From Anaeramoeba ignava (lineage: Eukaryota > Metamonada > Anaeramoebidae), in assembly GCA_028826165.1 (NCBI GenBank), contig JAPDFW010000075.1:196501-260500 (forward strand): a DNA stretch of 64,000 nucleotides. Direction: 5' to 3'. Each line of letters opens with the position of its first letter. The first letter of the stretch is position 1. The notes under the pieces are model-generated. The model was not told where the DNA came from. It searched no databases and saw only the letters and a list, made by a program, of their open reading frames with translations. A program made the translations under genes and the position numbers. Below, piece by piece: positions 32,238 through 46,299 of this stretch.

Positions 32238-32978
32238 TATTATTATTATTATTTCTTTTTTTTTCTTTTTTATTTCTTTTTAAAAAACAAAAATTATAAT
32301 AAAAATAACAGAACAGAACAGAACAAAACAAAGATAAACAATAAAATTTAAAATAAAATTTAAAATAGAATTGTTTTTTGAATTGATTTTTGTTAACGAA
32401 TTATTTTTGTTATTAGTTTTAAAAAAAAAAAAGAATTGGAAAAAAAAAATGAAAAAAAAATTTTTGTTGTTTTTATTTTTGTTTTTTTTGTGTTTTGAAT
32501 TTAAAATAAAAGAAAATTTTTCATCATCTTATTTTAAAAAAGATGTAAAAAAATTTTTTATTTTCTTTTATTTATTATTTTTTTGAATTTTTCTTTTTAT
32601 ATTGATTTTAATTCTTTGGTGAGTTTTGACAAATAATTTAAAAATTTAAATTTTTAAAAAAAATAAAAACAAATTATTCGCTTCGATCCCACCATTTTTA
32701 TAATATAAAAAAAGAAAAATGAAAATTTAAATTTTGAAAAAAAAAAAAAAATAATTTTTGTTTTTTTTGTTTTTTTTTGTTTTATTTTTAAAAAGAAAAT
32801 AAAAGAAAAATTAAAAAAAAAAATCCAAAAATGAAAACAAATTCTTATTCAAATTCTTATTCTAATTCTAATTATAATTCTCATTCTTATTCTTATTCTT
32901 ATTCTTTTATAAAAAAATTTTGGATTGTTTTTTTATATTCATAAATCAATAAATCAATCAATCTATAAATTTATCGAT
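32238..32978. other. Intergenic, no gene seen
   Basis: This gap between the divergent 5' end of the Bfa1-like gene and the 3' end of the Tra1 gene is A- and T-run rich. A Lys/Phe/Leu-only frame at 32371-32586 has no complexity of a real protein. A GC-richer patch TTCGCTTCGATCCCACC near 32680 is noticeable but matches no RNA gene. A (TTCTTA)n-like tract lies at 32840-32905. Confidence 0.6.
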
Positions 32979-35900
32979 CTAAAACCAAGGAAATAAACCA
33001 GGATGAAGAAGTGATAATTTTTCTAAAGATTGACATTGTTGAATTAGGTCTTTTACAGGTTTATTATTATTATTTGATTTTTGATTTAAATTATCAATAT
33101 GAGTTTTTTTTGGATCAAGAAAAGAAATTCTTTCCATAATTAATCCCACATTTTGTTCCACTTTTTCTAAAGCAGGAGTTGTTAAATTCAAATAAGGAAT
33201 AATTTGGTTTTTTGCAAAGGAATAAAAATTAGGTTTTGGATCATTTTGAAAATTTGGATTTGGATTAGAATAATAATCAGAATCATCATCGTAATCGCAA
33301 TTATAGTTAGAAATTGATATATTTTGAGATTTTGCTAATTTTTGAATTTTGACAAGTTGGAAAAATAATAATTGGTCTCGAATCAGAAGATTCAAATAAT
33401 TTTGGAACTCAAATGATTTTTCAGCAAAGCATTGAGAAGTTGTTGTTAAAACAGTTGAAAACGGGCCTAAAATGCCAATTTGTGTCATGAAATTCGCAAT
33501 ATTTGGGGTAAGTCTAAATGCCACATCGTTTTGTGTTAATGGTTTCAATACTTGGTTCTCATCCATTCTAATTTTGATTCTTGTGTGCTCAACATATCCT
33601 GTTTGCGAATCAAAAGAATAAGAGTTGGGTTCGTAATCGTAGGAGCTAAAAAGAAATCTGATCCAATAATTCAATCCAAGTTCAAGAATGAATTGCTTGC
33701 GAAATATCCAAGTGTCTCTAACCGAGGAAAGCATTGAAAACACAAACTTGTGAAGAATACTGGGAGGAACATATAGATCCTGGATTTCCTGGAAAACCTC
33801 AATCTTTTTTTGAAGATCTCTTTTTGGATCGCCAGTTTCCACAACGTTTTCAAAATAATACAAAAGAGATCCCATGCTGTCAACTTCTTTATTTTCGCAA
33901 TAATCGAAAAACACCTGCTCAAAAGACAGCTTGGTCGAATCCTCGCTGATTAGTTGTGTGTCTTTAGTGATTCCTATTATTGGCGATACATGGAAGTGTA
34001 TCCCTCTTTTCGCGGTTTGTATAAAATTCGCAAGATGCACGTTTAGAAACTGCAGTAGTTGAGTCAATCTGCTCTCTAAAAACAATTCTCTTCGCGACGA
34101 TTTATGAACCCGAAACGGATATAATTTCCCGTCGTCTCCAATAAAGATGATTTTACGATCCGATGATGGATGATTTGGTATTGCCTGGATTTCTGGATAT
34201 ATTCGGTGTATTTTCACATGATTCAAATAATTTGATTTCAAAAGCAAGTACTGTCCGGGTATCTCGACTAATCCCTCGCCTTGGAATCGCGCAAGAAATT
34301 GGTCCTCTTTCTCCAGATTTTTTCCTTTTCTTTTCAGTTTTAGTTCCGGTTCTTTTTCAAATCGGAATGTCATAAATCTGTCGAAACACTCTTCTATTGT
34401 GATCATTGGCTTTTTTCGGTTGCTCATTTTATTTGAATAGCCTCTTTCTTTTGGGTTTGACGAGAAATTCCATGGATAATTATTCAAAATGGGTATTTTT
34501 TCGATCGAAATACGATCCTTCAGTGATTTGCATTTTCTCAGCTTCTTTAATAAAACAGTGAACGAATAATCCATCTCCATAATTTCATCGTCTTTGTGGT
34601 AATTCGCGATTATTGAGCATATCAGTAAATCAATCTGCTTTGTTGGGGCTTGAAAGTTGTAAATTTCTTGATTCTCAAAATTTTGTTGTTCATGACGCTT
34701 TAAATCCTCCACAAGATTATTCAATGTGGAAAGCGCATCCTCGAACTTCTTTCCTTTGATTTTATGAGAAGAATGAACCTGTCTGACAACCTTTAATGAA
34801 TAATAAACCGATTGCGGGTATTTGGCTCCAATTTTCATCAAAATATGTCTGTATATTTGCATTCCACTTTTCTGGAATAACCCATGGAGCAATTCAAGAA
34901 TCCATGGAATCCACAAGTTCATCGGCAGATGCAAAGGAGATATATCAATAGGCATCTCAAAACTGGGATGAAATATATCGTGGTTGTTATAAAGATACAA
35001 AACTCTCGGAATCAGCGCAAAGTTCTTGTCGTTGATAAGCACAATAGAACGCAAATAATAAGTGATTGCTTGCTGTCCCCATATCGGGTCTTTTGTGGAT
35101 GTGTAAACCTGGTCGCAAAACTTGCCCCATGACTCCCAATTCTTGCCAATCTTATCGCTTGTCCGAACGCTTTCGAAAAATTCTGTATTCGCTTCGGAAT
35201 ACTTCCCAATTTTCGTTAGTAATTCCCCTTTCAATCTCTTAAATACAGATCGTTGGTTTGGATCGGGGAAATGTGACAATTTATCCTCAGTCAAAAACTC
35301 AAGCATCTCAGGTATTTTATACGGCATTTGCTGATAGCATCTCGCTTTGATTTTAAGTTGTTTCACCATATCACTTGATGAAACATTTGCCAGTTTGAAA
35401 ATTTGATTCAAAACATTCAGTGATTGTTGGATCGCTCCATGTTTGCGATGAATATTTGCAATCTTCACAAATAATTTCCCATATTCATGAATCCCTATAG
35501 GATTGCTTTTGAACATTGGATCCAGTTTCTCGATAAAATGCCAAATGTAGGTGTAAATCTGCTTTCGCCAACTGAAAACATTTTCCCACACCATAACATC
35601 TTCTCTTTTCGGAGGTACTCTTTCTTGCCAAGCTCGGAAAAAGTTTTTCAGAAGATTTGTAATTTCTTGAGTTGGTGTATTTACGATCTGCGGGAATAAA
35701 TCCACAGATTCCATAAATTCATGGTGATATTGTAATTTCTGCAGAAATTTGATGTGAAGATTGTCAAATTCTTTCGGTAGATTTGCCCATTCCACAAATA
35801 AAAGTGAGCGCATTTTTGTGTAAACTTTTTTATGATCAAGAAACTCATTTGAAATTTGTCTTTTTTGCTCCATAGTTAAATTAATTTTTTGTTGATAAGA

Positions 35901-38900
35901 TGGATTTTGCATTTGGTTTATTTGGTTTATTTGATTTATTTGATTCATTTGGTTTATTTGATTCATTTGCTCATGAATAATTTCTTGAGGATTTGATGTT
36001 CTAGTATTTAATGAATTAACTTCTCTAACTTGAGAATTAGAAGGTAAAGTTGCTCCTCTTGTTCTTATTGAATGTCTCCGAGTTTGTCGAGTTCCAACAC
36101 CAAGATTATTGTTATTATTATTATTATTATTGTTATTATTATTATTATTGTTATTATTATGATTGGCTTGTGATTGAATTGTTGAATTAGCATGCGAATA
36201 TTCTATATTAATTTTATTCCGATTTACTTGATGAGAATTTGGTGGATATGCCTGAATATGATTTGGTTGATCTATTGATATTGATAATAGATGCGGTATT
36301 TGTGTATAATTTATATTTGGTCTCATTGGATTTCCAAATGCATTTTTTAATATCATTGCTAAATTCTTCTGAGATTTTTTGAAACGAAGATAACCAAAAT
36401 ACAGGATGAATTGGGAATCTTGAAACATAAGCTTTTTGAATGTTGATTCGTACTCTTGCAATTTTCCAGCCTTCCAAGCCGAATCAAGTAGTAGTGGATA
36501 GTGCTCGAAAGATTTTGAAATCTCAATAAGATTATCATATTGCGAAAGCATTTGCGAGCAAAATATCCACTGCTCTTCACAAAACCCAATTTCTCCTTTG
36601 CTAATCAATTGCGGTCTTTCGTAAAGAGAAACATTCAATAATGATTTTGCAAAACAATTTTGAGCCTTTTCCCACATTCCATGCTTAGCGAAAAAAATGC
36701 CCTCTTTTGTATTTTCGTTGACAGAAATGGAATCCCACAATCCGTATAAAAAATCAAGCTCTCCCAATTTATGATACATTATGGATAGTTCGGTGTTCAT
36801 TTCGTCTCGTTCTTCTTTTTTCGCAATATCTCTCGATGTTGTGTACAGATTGACAAACCGAGGGGTTGTAATATTCCATTAAAGATGTAACAATATGCCA
36901 TTCTTTGAAATATTCTGAAAGAAGCTTGAGTTTTGGTGTGGAAATGACAAGTTTTGGTTGGCACAAGAAAAATCCTTCTAATATTGATTTGGAAAGCTCT
37001 GGACTAATGTGCTTTGGTTCTTCAAGCATGAGATCAATCAGTGATTTCGCAACTTCTTGTCTTTCCTCGTTTGTTCCCAATATCGATTCCCAAATTTGCC
37101 AAAAGAAATTGGGCCATAATGCTTGTGTAAAGCGGGGATCCTTATCTATTAAATCCATAAGTGGATCAACCAAAACTTTCAACTCAATTGATTCCAAATC
37201 TTGATCCAAATTCGTCAATAAATTGAAAAAAACAGGTGAATTTTTTTCCTTCACTTCTTGCTGCTTTTGTTTGTATTTTCTCGAAGATTTCAAAGAAACA
37301 GACTCAGAATTAAATGAATAAACAAGTCTGTTTTGCATATTTGCACATTGGATTGTTAATTTCAAAATGTGTCTGATCCAAAACGGAAATATTTTGGGTT
37401 TCCATTGCTTGCGGGTGGTCACATGAAAAACTCGTTCCCGCAAAGTATATCGAGGCATGATTTCGTGGATGATGTTGAAGAAATGTATTCGTGTTGATTT
37501 ATCCTCTGAAACCAATCCGTACATGAACATTTGTTGGAAGAATTCGCGAGAGCTTTTCAGATTCTCATCTTTGGAAACTTGAAGCAAAATATCGAGAATC
37601 AACTGTCTAATTGTGCGATCGAAAACGTTGCTATATAGCACAACAAAACTATGCATAAACGCAATTTTTTCATCTGGAGATAGAACAAGTTGGATATATT
37701 TATGGGAATGCTCCCATCCTGTTTGGTTTTTATTTTTTAATGAGTCGAGCGGAATAAAAGGATCTTCCAAATCATCGTTATTATTATTATTATTGTTGTT
37801 ATTGTTATTATTATTATTATTCTCGTCATCAAATTGAATAATATTGTTAGTATTTATAAAGTCATTTGGCCAGCTATTTTCATTGTTTGTTTTCTTGAAT
37901 TTTGCATTTTCGTTACTATCTCTTGACATCCATGTCTGGATAACTTCCACAATGTCTCGAAGAAGCGAGACTTCTACACTTCTTGTCAAAAGTCTGCTGA
38001 CCCAAGAGAAAAATTGAGTTCGTATTTGTGGATAATCATGCAACCGAAAACTGATCATGAAAAATGAATCGCGAATATTATTTAGTATGTTTTTGATTTG
38101 CCATTCAGGATAAGATTTCATTCGGTGCAGATCTTCGGTGTGTATTTTCACAGAGTACTTGAAAATGGAAAAAATATTTTGCAAATTTTGGTCGAACAAT
38201 TTGGGGAATGAAGGATAAGTCACGCGAAAAAACACAGAAATGCCGAAGATATTGCATTCTTTCCAATCGCTCTGCATAATTTTGGGGAAAACCATTTGCT
38301 GGCTTGACAAGACTATTTCCTTGATTCTTTTCACAAAAATACTCATTTTATCTTTTTGCAGTTTCCTTCTGGAATTCATGAAAATATCTGTTGATATCAT
38401 TGGCCGAAGAAGTCCTTTGATTAATTTGCTTCCGTAAATCAAAAGCTCTCTTTCATTGAGTGGGATGATTTCTTGGAGCATGTTTGTGAAATCATCACCA
38501 TTTTCCACAGTGATGTAATAAGGATCATACAACCCAAGTAAGAATAATAGGTGATAAAACTGTCCGTGTTTTTCTCTCGAGTGAATAACTTCCTGGAAAA
38601 AATATTTCTTCACGAAATCAAATTTAATTACTTTCTCAGGCCAATATCGCAGGCACTTCTTAATCAAATCAAGACTGGGTTTGTTCAATTTTTGACTCTT
38701 TAATGAGAAATATATTAAAATTTCTGAGATTCGATCAAAAATGTATGCATCCAATGAGTCTTTAATATATATATTTTTCTGGAACTGAAGTTTATTTGGC
38801 ATTTGTGTTTGTTCGCTTTGCATTTGTTGTGTTTGTGTATTTTCAATCTCTTTGCTCTTGTTGACTTTTTTTTTCCAAATAACAATAGTATTGATGATTC

Positions 38901-41900
38901 TAAGAATTTCATCTTCCTGTGTTTTCAGAATATTGAAATATCTCATAAGCGGTAACACAAAAAAACTTTGATACTGATAAAAAAATTCATGGTTTTCAAT
39001 AATAATTTTATATATTTGAGAATCTTCATCAACATTATCGTAATCATACAACAATTCATTTTTCAAAGTTAATACCCAATGTGGGATTTGATTCGAATAG
39101 TCTAAATTTGAACTTGGGATCATGGAAATTTTCTCTGTAAAATCATTCACAATTCTCATTATCCCTTTGCCTGGAAAAATTCTCAATTCCCTGATCAAAT
39201 ACTGAAATATTTTGGTAATTTCCTCTTGGTTTTCTTTGTGGTGGTACAAATCAAAATGATAAACAACTATATAATATGCATTTTTTCGGACTTCCATATT
39301 TCTATTTTGGATCTGTTCAATCACAAAATTGAAAATTGATTCCTGAAAATCTTTCTCGACAAAATTAGGCTCAATTTCGAAAATGAGATAGATGATCTGT
39401 AGTACTTGGGAAATGAGGCTATTTGTATCTTCTTTCTGATTGTATTGCGCAGTAAGTTCTGGATTATTTTTCAAAATGGCAAAGATTTCTTTGAGAATAA
39501 ATGGAGCACTTTGCAAGATGACATATTCATTTTCTGATATTTTTGATTTTGATATTTGTTCTGATATTTTTGATTTTGGTATTTGTTCTGATATTTTTGA
39601 TTTCGGTATTTGTTCTGATATTTTTGATTTTGATATTTGTTCTGATATTTTTGATTTTGATATTTGTTCTGATATTTTTGATTTTGATATTTGTTCTGAT
39701 ATTTTTGGTTTTGATATTTGTTCTGATATTTTTGGTTTTGATATTTCTTCTGATGTTTTTGGTTTTGATGAACATTTACATTCATAGCTGAGAAGAGGCA
39801 TATAAATTGCCTTTAAAATGAGAGAAATTTTGGAAATTGCGACATCTTGTTGATTTTTGATCTTATCTAGCAAATTATGAATAATTTCGTTCTTGATCTC
39901 TATTGTGCAGACATTAGGCAGAGATTCAAAAAAGAAATCTCTCAAAAATCGATCATCAGCAATCCTGCGTTCTTGGAAATATTTGGATAACAAAAATATT
40001 ATTTTTGTGTTTGGCTGAGCTTGGAAATAGGAGATGAGAATTTTGGAAAGATCATGGAGAATGCCTTGATATTCAAAAACATTGCGGTAACTTTTATCCT
40101 TGTGCTTTAATAATTTGATCAAATTATTCACTATTTTCCAGTACTTGATAATTTCGTTCATCAATTCTGTGTTCTGAAGGGTCTTTTCAAGAGAGAAATG
40201 ATATAAAGAAATGATAATGTTAAAATATTTGCCGAGTTTCTTCATTTGTGATAAATAAACTGAGATGATGCTTGTGTTAGTATTTTGAGAAGGTGTGTCC
40301 TTTTCGAAAGCAATCTCGATAAATTTGGTGCAGTTTTCAAGGAGTTGTTCTCTTATCTTGTCTGCCTTTTTGCTTGTGATTATGGAAACAAACAACTCCA
40401 CTTCCTGGTCGTTTCCGTTTGCAGGAAGAACCTTATCCAGGAAATATTCGATGAAATTATGCGGGTATTTATTGACGTAGTTTTCAAAGGATCGGTGGAT
40501 TTGGTCTGCTACGACTCCCTTCATTTTGTGTTTGAAATGGAGCGTAATATCTTTTAGCTCAGGAAGAAAGATGTTAGTTGGGATAAATTCAAATATGTTC
40601 ATGATTGTTGTTATTAGTGATGAAAATTTTCTCAAGCTGGTTTTGGAATCATATAAATTTTTCATATAGTTTATGAGAATATATCCGAATTTCGGTTCCA
40701 ATATTCCTGAAAAAAGTTTTGTGATGTTGAGAATTCCTGAGAAAAAAAACATGTTTCTTCTTCGGTTCTCTTGCAAAATATTGTAATGAATTTTTAATAT
40801 AATCTCGTATTTAGGCAGATCAATTATTTTTTGAGAAATCATATTCTCCAAAGCAGCTTTCGAATCACGCACAACATGCTGGTTCTCGTGGGAAATGAGT
40901 GAGAAAAGCCCGCAAATGATTCTGTTCCTGATTTTTTGGTGGCTCGGCGAAACCAGTACTTGAGAAATGATTAAATGGGAAAGAAACTCGATCTTGGCTT
41001 TATATAATGCCTCTTGTCTCGGGAATGAATTGCTGCGATGCGGAACAGACTCTGCTCCTGTGGGCTGCTTTCCATTTCTTTTTGGCAAATCAAGACAATA
41101 TTTTCTCGTGTAAAATTGCATTAATTGCGATTCAATGTCTTCGTTGTCATAAATATAAGCAATCTGGTCTTGGAATAAAATTAGTGTGTGATTCGCAATA
41201 TTAACAAGAAAGTTGATGAAAAGATCATCTAAACTTTGAGGAGAGATGCGCAAAATAAAACAGATTGCATTGAAAAATCGTGTTTGTGAACTTGAAATTT
41301 TGTAATAGAAGCTTGTTCCAATGAATTGCTGATCGCGATAGAATTTTTGGAAAAACCTTGAAATGATTCCTGCGATTAGTCTTTTATTTTCTGGATAGAA
41401 TTTCTCGATGATTTCTTGAGAAGTTTTACGAGTTATTTCATTTGTTGAAAATATTTCTTTAAGAAGAAGCAAAAATAAGTTTTCACAAATTTTGGATGTT
41501 TGGAAATGATTTCCAGATTGATTATTTATATTTATATTTATATTGTTATTGTTATTGTTATTATTATTTATATTTATATTTATATTGTTATTAGAATTTT
41601 CCCAATTCTCGCTTTCTACATCCATTTCTATTCCCATATTCATATCTATTTCTGCGCCCATTCCATTCATTTCCGATTGATCTTTCTCATTTTCTTCTTG
41701 ATCCAATGGTATTTTTGTGAATTTTTCATCGCTTGAAAATAAATGGGAGTTGTTTAAGTTGTCTGGATTGTTTGGATTCGGAACTTGCTCTGTACCATAT
41801 ACTTCAAGTAGTTTTGATATCACTTGAACCAAAGTTGATTTTGCCTTTTGGTACAGAACAAAGGAAGAATCTTGAGGAGAGTCCTGGATCACAGATAGCA

Positions 41901-44900
41901 ATCCGTTTGCGATATCCAAGTAATTTTCCACAATAGCAAACAACCCTAATTCAGAGCAGAATATGGAAATGATTTCGCATCCACAGAGTTTGCAGTGGAT
42001 ATCGGGAAGATAGCAATAATGGATAGCTTGGATGATAAAGTTGTTTGCGAATATTGCAAAAGAAACTTCTGAACCGACCTTTTTGATGATTGAAATATGT
42101 TTGTGTATAAGTTTGATTCCAACTTCTTTGTATTTTGGATCCTGCATAATTTCGAGTATTGATTCCGAAATGAAAAACGGCGAAGATAGAGTTTGGAGTG
42201 TGTCTCGGGCTTTCTTCTTGAGATTCTCCTGTAGTTGTGTTTCCGAAAAGCTATTCATTTGATTTGCGAGCAGACTAGTTATTTTGAATATAGTTGAATT
42301 TTGTTGGTCATAAGGACTGTGTGGAGAATTGTGTTTGTGATATTTATTAAAAAGCGCTCGATTTTCTTGGTTGATTTTGGCTTGGATGCTTGTTAAAGGT
42401 GGGCTATCGTTATCACTGTGACTTGTGTTTGTGTTGCTGCTCGTGAATGGACTTTGTGTTCGTGAGTTAAAAATCGGTGAAAAATCCAAATTTGCTTTTT
42501 CTTCAAGAAAAGGACTCAACGGATTCACTGATTTTTGTAATGAGTGTGTGTCATATATTCTTTTCCAAAAAACGTCAGGAAGATGTTTGTGAGCATTAAT
42601 AGAAATGAGAAGATAGGTCAGAAATATGTTATCAATCAACTCGTGAGCTTCGCGTTCAAATAACGGATTTGTATATGTTTTGAACAAAGCGGTAATAATT
42701 TTTTTGAGTAATAATTTTGTTGTGTGATCAACTTTATGCCAATAACTAATGATTTTCTTGAAAATGATCTCATCATTTTCTTTATCTTTATCTTTATCTT
42801 TATCTTTTTCATTTTTATTTTTATTTTTATTTTTATTTTTATTTTCATTTTCTTCTAAATATGACAAATTTTCTTCATAGGCTTCATCTGTTGTAAGAGA
42901 AATTTTTCCAGCTAATCCAAGCAAACATCCTTTTAATAATTGGAAAGCGGAAATTTTTGTTTCATCATCAACTCCGTTTTCGAGAATTTCTATTGAGATC
43001 TCAATACATTCATCGAACCTTATGAACAAATACTGATTTGATGTTTTATCAATTTCTGGGAATTGGAACACAATTTCAAGACCGCTTCTTTCGTATTTAA
43101 ACGGTTTTTTGCTTTGGAATCTGTGTGATTTTGTGTAAAGAAATCTTCTGTTCCACGATCCAAGTTTAGATATTATTGAGAAAGCCTTCGTGGATGATTT
43201 TGATGATCCTGAATCCAAAATGTGGAGCAAAGATTCAAGAAATATTTCTTCAATAGAGCTAATTTTTTCGAAAAGAAATTTCAACTGAACATGGTGAATG
43301 ATATGATCGATAAGTTTCAAGCTCATTATGATTAATTCGTCAGAATTTGAATTCAAAGCGTGTGTTAATTGCTCAAATAAAGGAAGGAGATGTGGTATTA
43401 ATATGGAAATTTGGATCGGGATGTTTAGAAGCAAACGAATGGATTCCAAATGAATATCTTGTGTATGACGGGAAAAATAGGTGCAAATTTCGAGGATCGA
43501 GGGTATGAAACTGAGCAAATAGCTATGCAGCATTTCATATTTTTTCAAAGTAGAAAAAATCATGGTTAGAAATTTGATGAAGTGCATCGAATATTTTGTT
43601 GTTCGTATCAAAACAAAGGATCTTCGGATGATATCTGTAATCATTCTTGAAAAATGATACTGGAATAGTTTTGTTTGGATTTCTTGTTCGAAGCTATCGA
43701 GTGAAGAAAGGAAAAATTCAAAGAATTTGTAAGAAAATAAAACTTTTGGATTCTCAAAATTGCTTTTGTCATTGAGGTGCGATATCAAATAATTGAATAT
43801 CAACTGCGATAAGTTAGCTAAATCACTTCTTTTGAGAAACAAAGCTTTCATTATGATTTCTGGTTCTGTGTATTGGATAAAAGATTCAAGAAACAAATCT
43901 AATATTTTTCCGAACAAAACTTTCTGTGATTTTTCATCAAACATTGAAATGATAAAACCGAATTCTTGATAAAAAGCTGCGCCAATTTGGGTTGATAAAT
44001 TACCGCTAATATTATTTTGATTATTTTCATTTTGATTTTCATTTTGATTTTCATTTTGATTTTCATTTTGATTATCCACAGAAAGAAATAAAAAACATTT
44101 GATTAAGTTTTTAGATAAATTCAAGAATGAGTTGATTCCAAAATTTGTGAAATGAAGCTTGTTCAGATCTTTGGATATTTGAAATAAATTCATACCAAAA
44201 TAGATTTGGCTTTTTTCTCTTGAATTTTCGAAAGGTTTCTCATTTTCATTTTGTTCAACTTGCATTCCAGTGTTTTCCTTTTGTTTTTGATTTTTCAATA
44301 AATTAAATTGCCATTCAAGAAGAAGAGAAAACTGTTGAAGAAGTATTTTTAAGGCTTCTCTAACATTTTCAACATTGTTCTTTTTACTGACCAAAGGAGC
44401 AAAGTTGTGTTTTATTGGTATTTCATTTATAAAATTATTATTGATATTTGTGTCATTCTGACAAGCGTTTATATCATATTCATTTCCGTTGTTTTTGTTG
44501 TTTTTGTTGTTTTTCTTATTTTTATTTTTGTTGTTTTTGTTGTTTTTCTTATTTCTGTTGATCGAAACAAGACTACTTTTGATATTTTTTAGTTTCAAGA
44601 TGATTGAATTGAGCATTTTGGAAAAAATCATATCTTTTTGTTCAATATTAAAAGAGCTTGATTTGACAGTTTCAATGAGATTTTTGAACTCAATTGTTTT
44701 TTGAAGTAAAGGAGCTCTTGCATCAAATAAATTTTTCAGATAGATATCGATAATCTTATTGAGAGATTTGTTTAGGATTCCCTGGCGAGAATACGCGCCA
44801 AGAATTTGAGAAGCAAGAACATAAGAGTATTCCATTTCTTTAGAAGAGTTCCATTCGCCAAGAAGAAGGTTGTCTTCCAAAATCTGCGTATCAAAAAACA

Positions 44901-45801
44901 ATTGTTGCATTTCTTCTTGAATGAAATCCCTGTAATTCATAAGACAATCGAAAACCTCCTTTTTCTCCTTGAATTCATCAAAAGAACGCTCCTTGAAAAA
45001 GGCGATTGATAAGGAAACAACATGCTTTCTGAATTGGATGTCGTTTTTGATACGCGAGCAATAAAGAAAGGAAATTGCCTTTGAGCGGATGTGAATAAGA
45101 TGCGAATAGATATCGATATTGATATTTTGCAAAGGAATATTTGAATTGATTTGTGCAAATTTGAAGACTGATTCATGCAGAATGAAAAGATCCTTTTCCT
45201 GCCAAATATTCCGTTTTGATTTTTTATGAAGAATATCGAAAATGTGCCCGATCGTCTTCAGAATAACCATTTGCTTTTGGGTTATATTTTGGATCGGGGT
45301 TTGATTTGAAAAAGATATGTTGTCCTCAAGCAATCTATAAAGCATGACCATCATTTGGTTGTATAAATGAAGTATATCCTTTGCAAATTTGCTAAAATTG
45401 TCCATCGGAATAAAAAATTCAAGCGTGAGAATCCTCAAAATTAGAGAGAATAAAGCTATTGTTGATTGGGATTGAATGAGGATTCCTTTTGCAAAATCCA
45501 AAACACAATCCAGAATTGGTTTGAAAAGATTCGGATCTAATCCGAATTCGTGGCAACTCATAAGATACTTGTATGTGATTTCCAAAACATGTTTTTGATA
45601 AAATAATTTTTTCGGTTGGTTTGAATCAATTGATGAATCAATTAAAGAATCCTCAAGAAATTGAATAATGTGTGTCTTTAATTTGCTTGCCTTTTCAATC
45701 GTAATTGATTCTATTTTTATCTGTAGTATTTTGAAATTTTCAATCTTTATTTCAATTGGAGTTGATTTGTCAAGAATATTTTGAATTAATTTTATCAACA
45801 T
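32979..45801 (-). CDS. TRA1: Tra1/TRRAP-like PIKK-family pseudokinase scaffold, broken by one +1 indel
   Basis: Two overlapping frames, 45801-36769 (3010 aa) and 36800-32979 (1273 aa), join into about 4270 residues, near the size of Tra1 and TRRAP (3700-3900). The frame changes in a run of four C's (plus-strand G's 36862-36865): after LMEYYN the second frame continues PRFVNLYTTSRDIAKKEE and then YHKLGELDFLYGLWDS. The N-terminal two thirds is helical HEAT-like sequence, followed by a FAT region. A kinase-like domain has RKIIFIGDDGKLYPFRVHKS but no visible DFG or catalytic Asp, and then NDVAFRLTPNIANFMTQIG, as in TRRAP pseudokinases. The end, LHPGLFPWF, fits a FATC domain. Tra1 recruits SAGA and NuA4 to activators. 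Poly-Asn tracts are present. One indel in 12.8 kb suggests a sequence error over decay. Confidence 0.9.
39530..39775 (-). repeat. In-frame tandem repeat (KISEQISK octapeptide) within the Tra1 gene
   Basis: About ten copies of a 24-nt unit encode KISEQISK variants inside the Tra1 reading frame. Because the period is a multiple of three and the unit lacks stops, all frames are open on both strands, creating several false proteins. It is probably a disordered, length-variable insert in the HEAT region. Confidence 0.88.
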
Positions 45802-46299
45802 GATTTTTAATAATAATAATATTTTTATTTTTATTTTTATTTTTATTTTTATTTAATAGTTATATAAAATTATTAACAATAAAATAATTTGCTGCTTTTG
45901 TTGGTGTTTTTTTTTTTGATAATTAAAAAATAAAGTAATTTGCTTTGGTTTATTTGGAAGTTTTTTTTGTTTGTGTGAATTTTTTTTATGGATCTGAAAA
46001 TAACTTGTTTTAGAAAAGAAAAAAAAAAAGGATCAACAAAAACAACGAAAGAAAAAAAAAAATGAAAAAAAAATGAAAAAAAAAAATAATAAATTTAAAA
46101 AAAAAATTTTTTTCGTTTTTCTTTTTTTTTGAAATTAAAAAAAAAGAATAAGAAAAAAAAAAACCAAAACCAAATAAATTCCCAAATAAGAAGAAGAAGG
46201 AAAAAAATTTTTTTTCTTCACTTTTCCTTTTTTCTTCATTTTTTAATTTTGATCAAGAATAACAACAAAATTAAATCAAATGAAATTAAATTAAAATTG

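Noticed and set aside
32371-32586. 71-residue Phe/Leu/Lys frame
   Set aside because: Low complexity from homopolymer runs; no upstream signal or domain.
32675-32700. Possible Pol III B-box (CTTCGATCCC) and T-run
   Set aside because: No A-box, stems or second half of a tRNA can be found around it.
36769-36800. Two overlapping genes at the Tra1 locus
   Set aside because: Protein texture and domain order are continuous; one indel in a homopolymer explains the frame change.
39440-39791. Several overlapping frames on both strands
   Set aside because: All are shadows of the 24-nt KISEQISK-coding repeat in the Tra1 gene.
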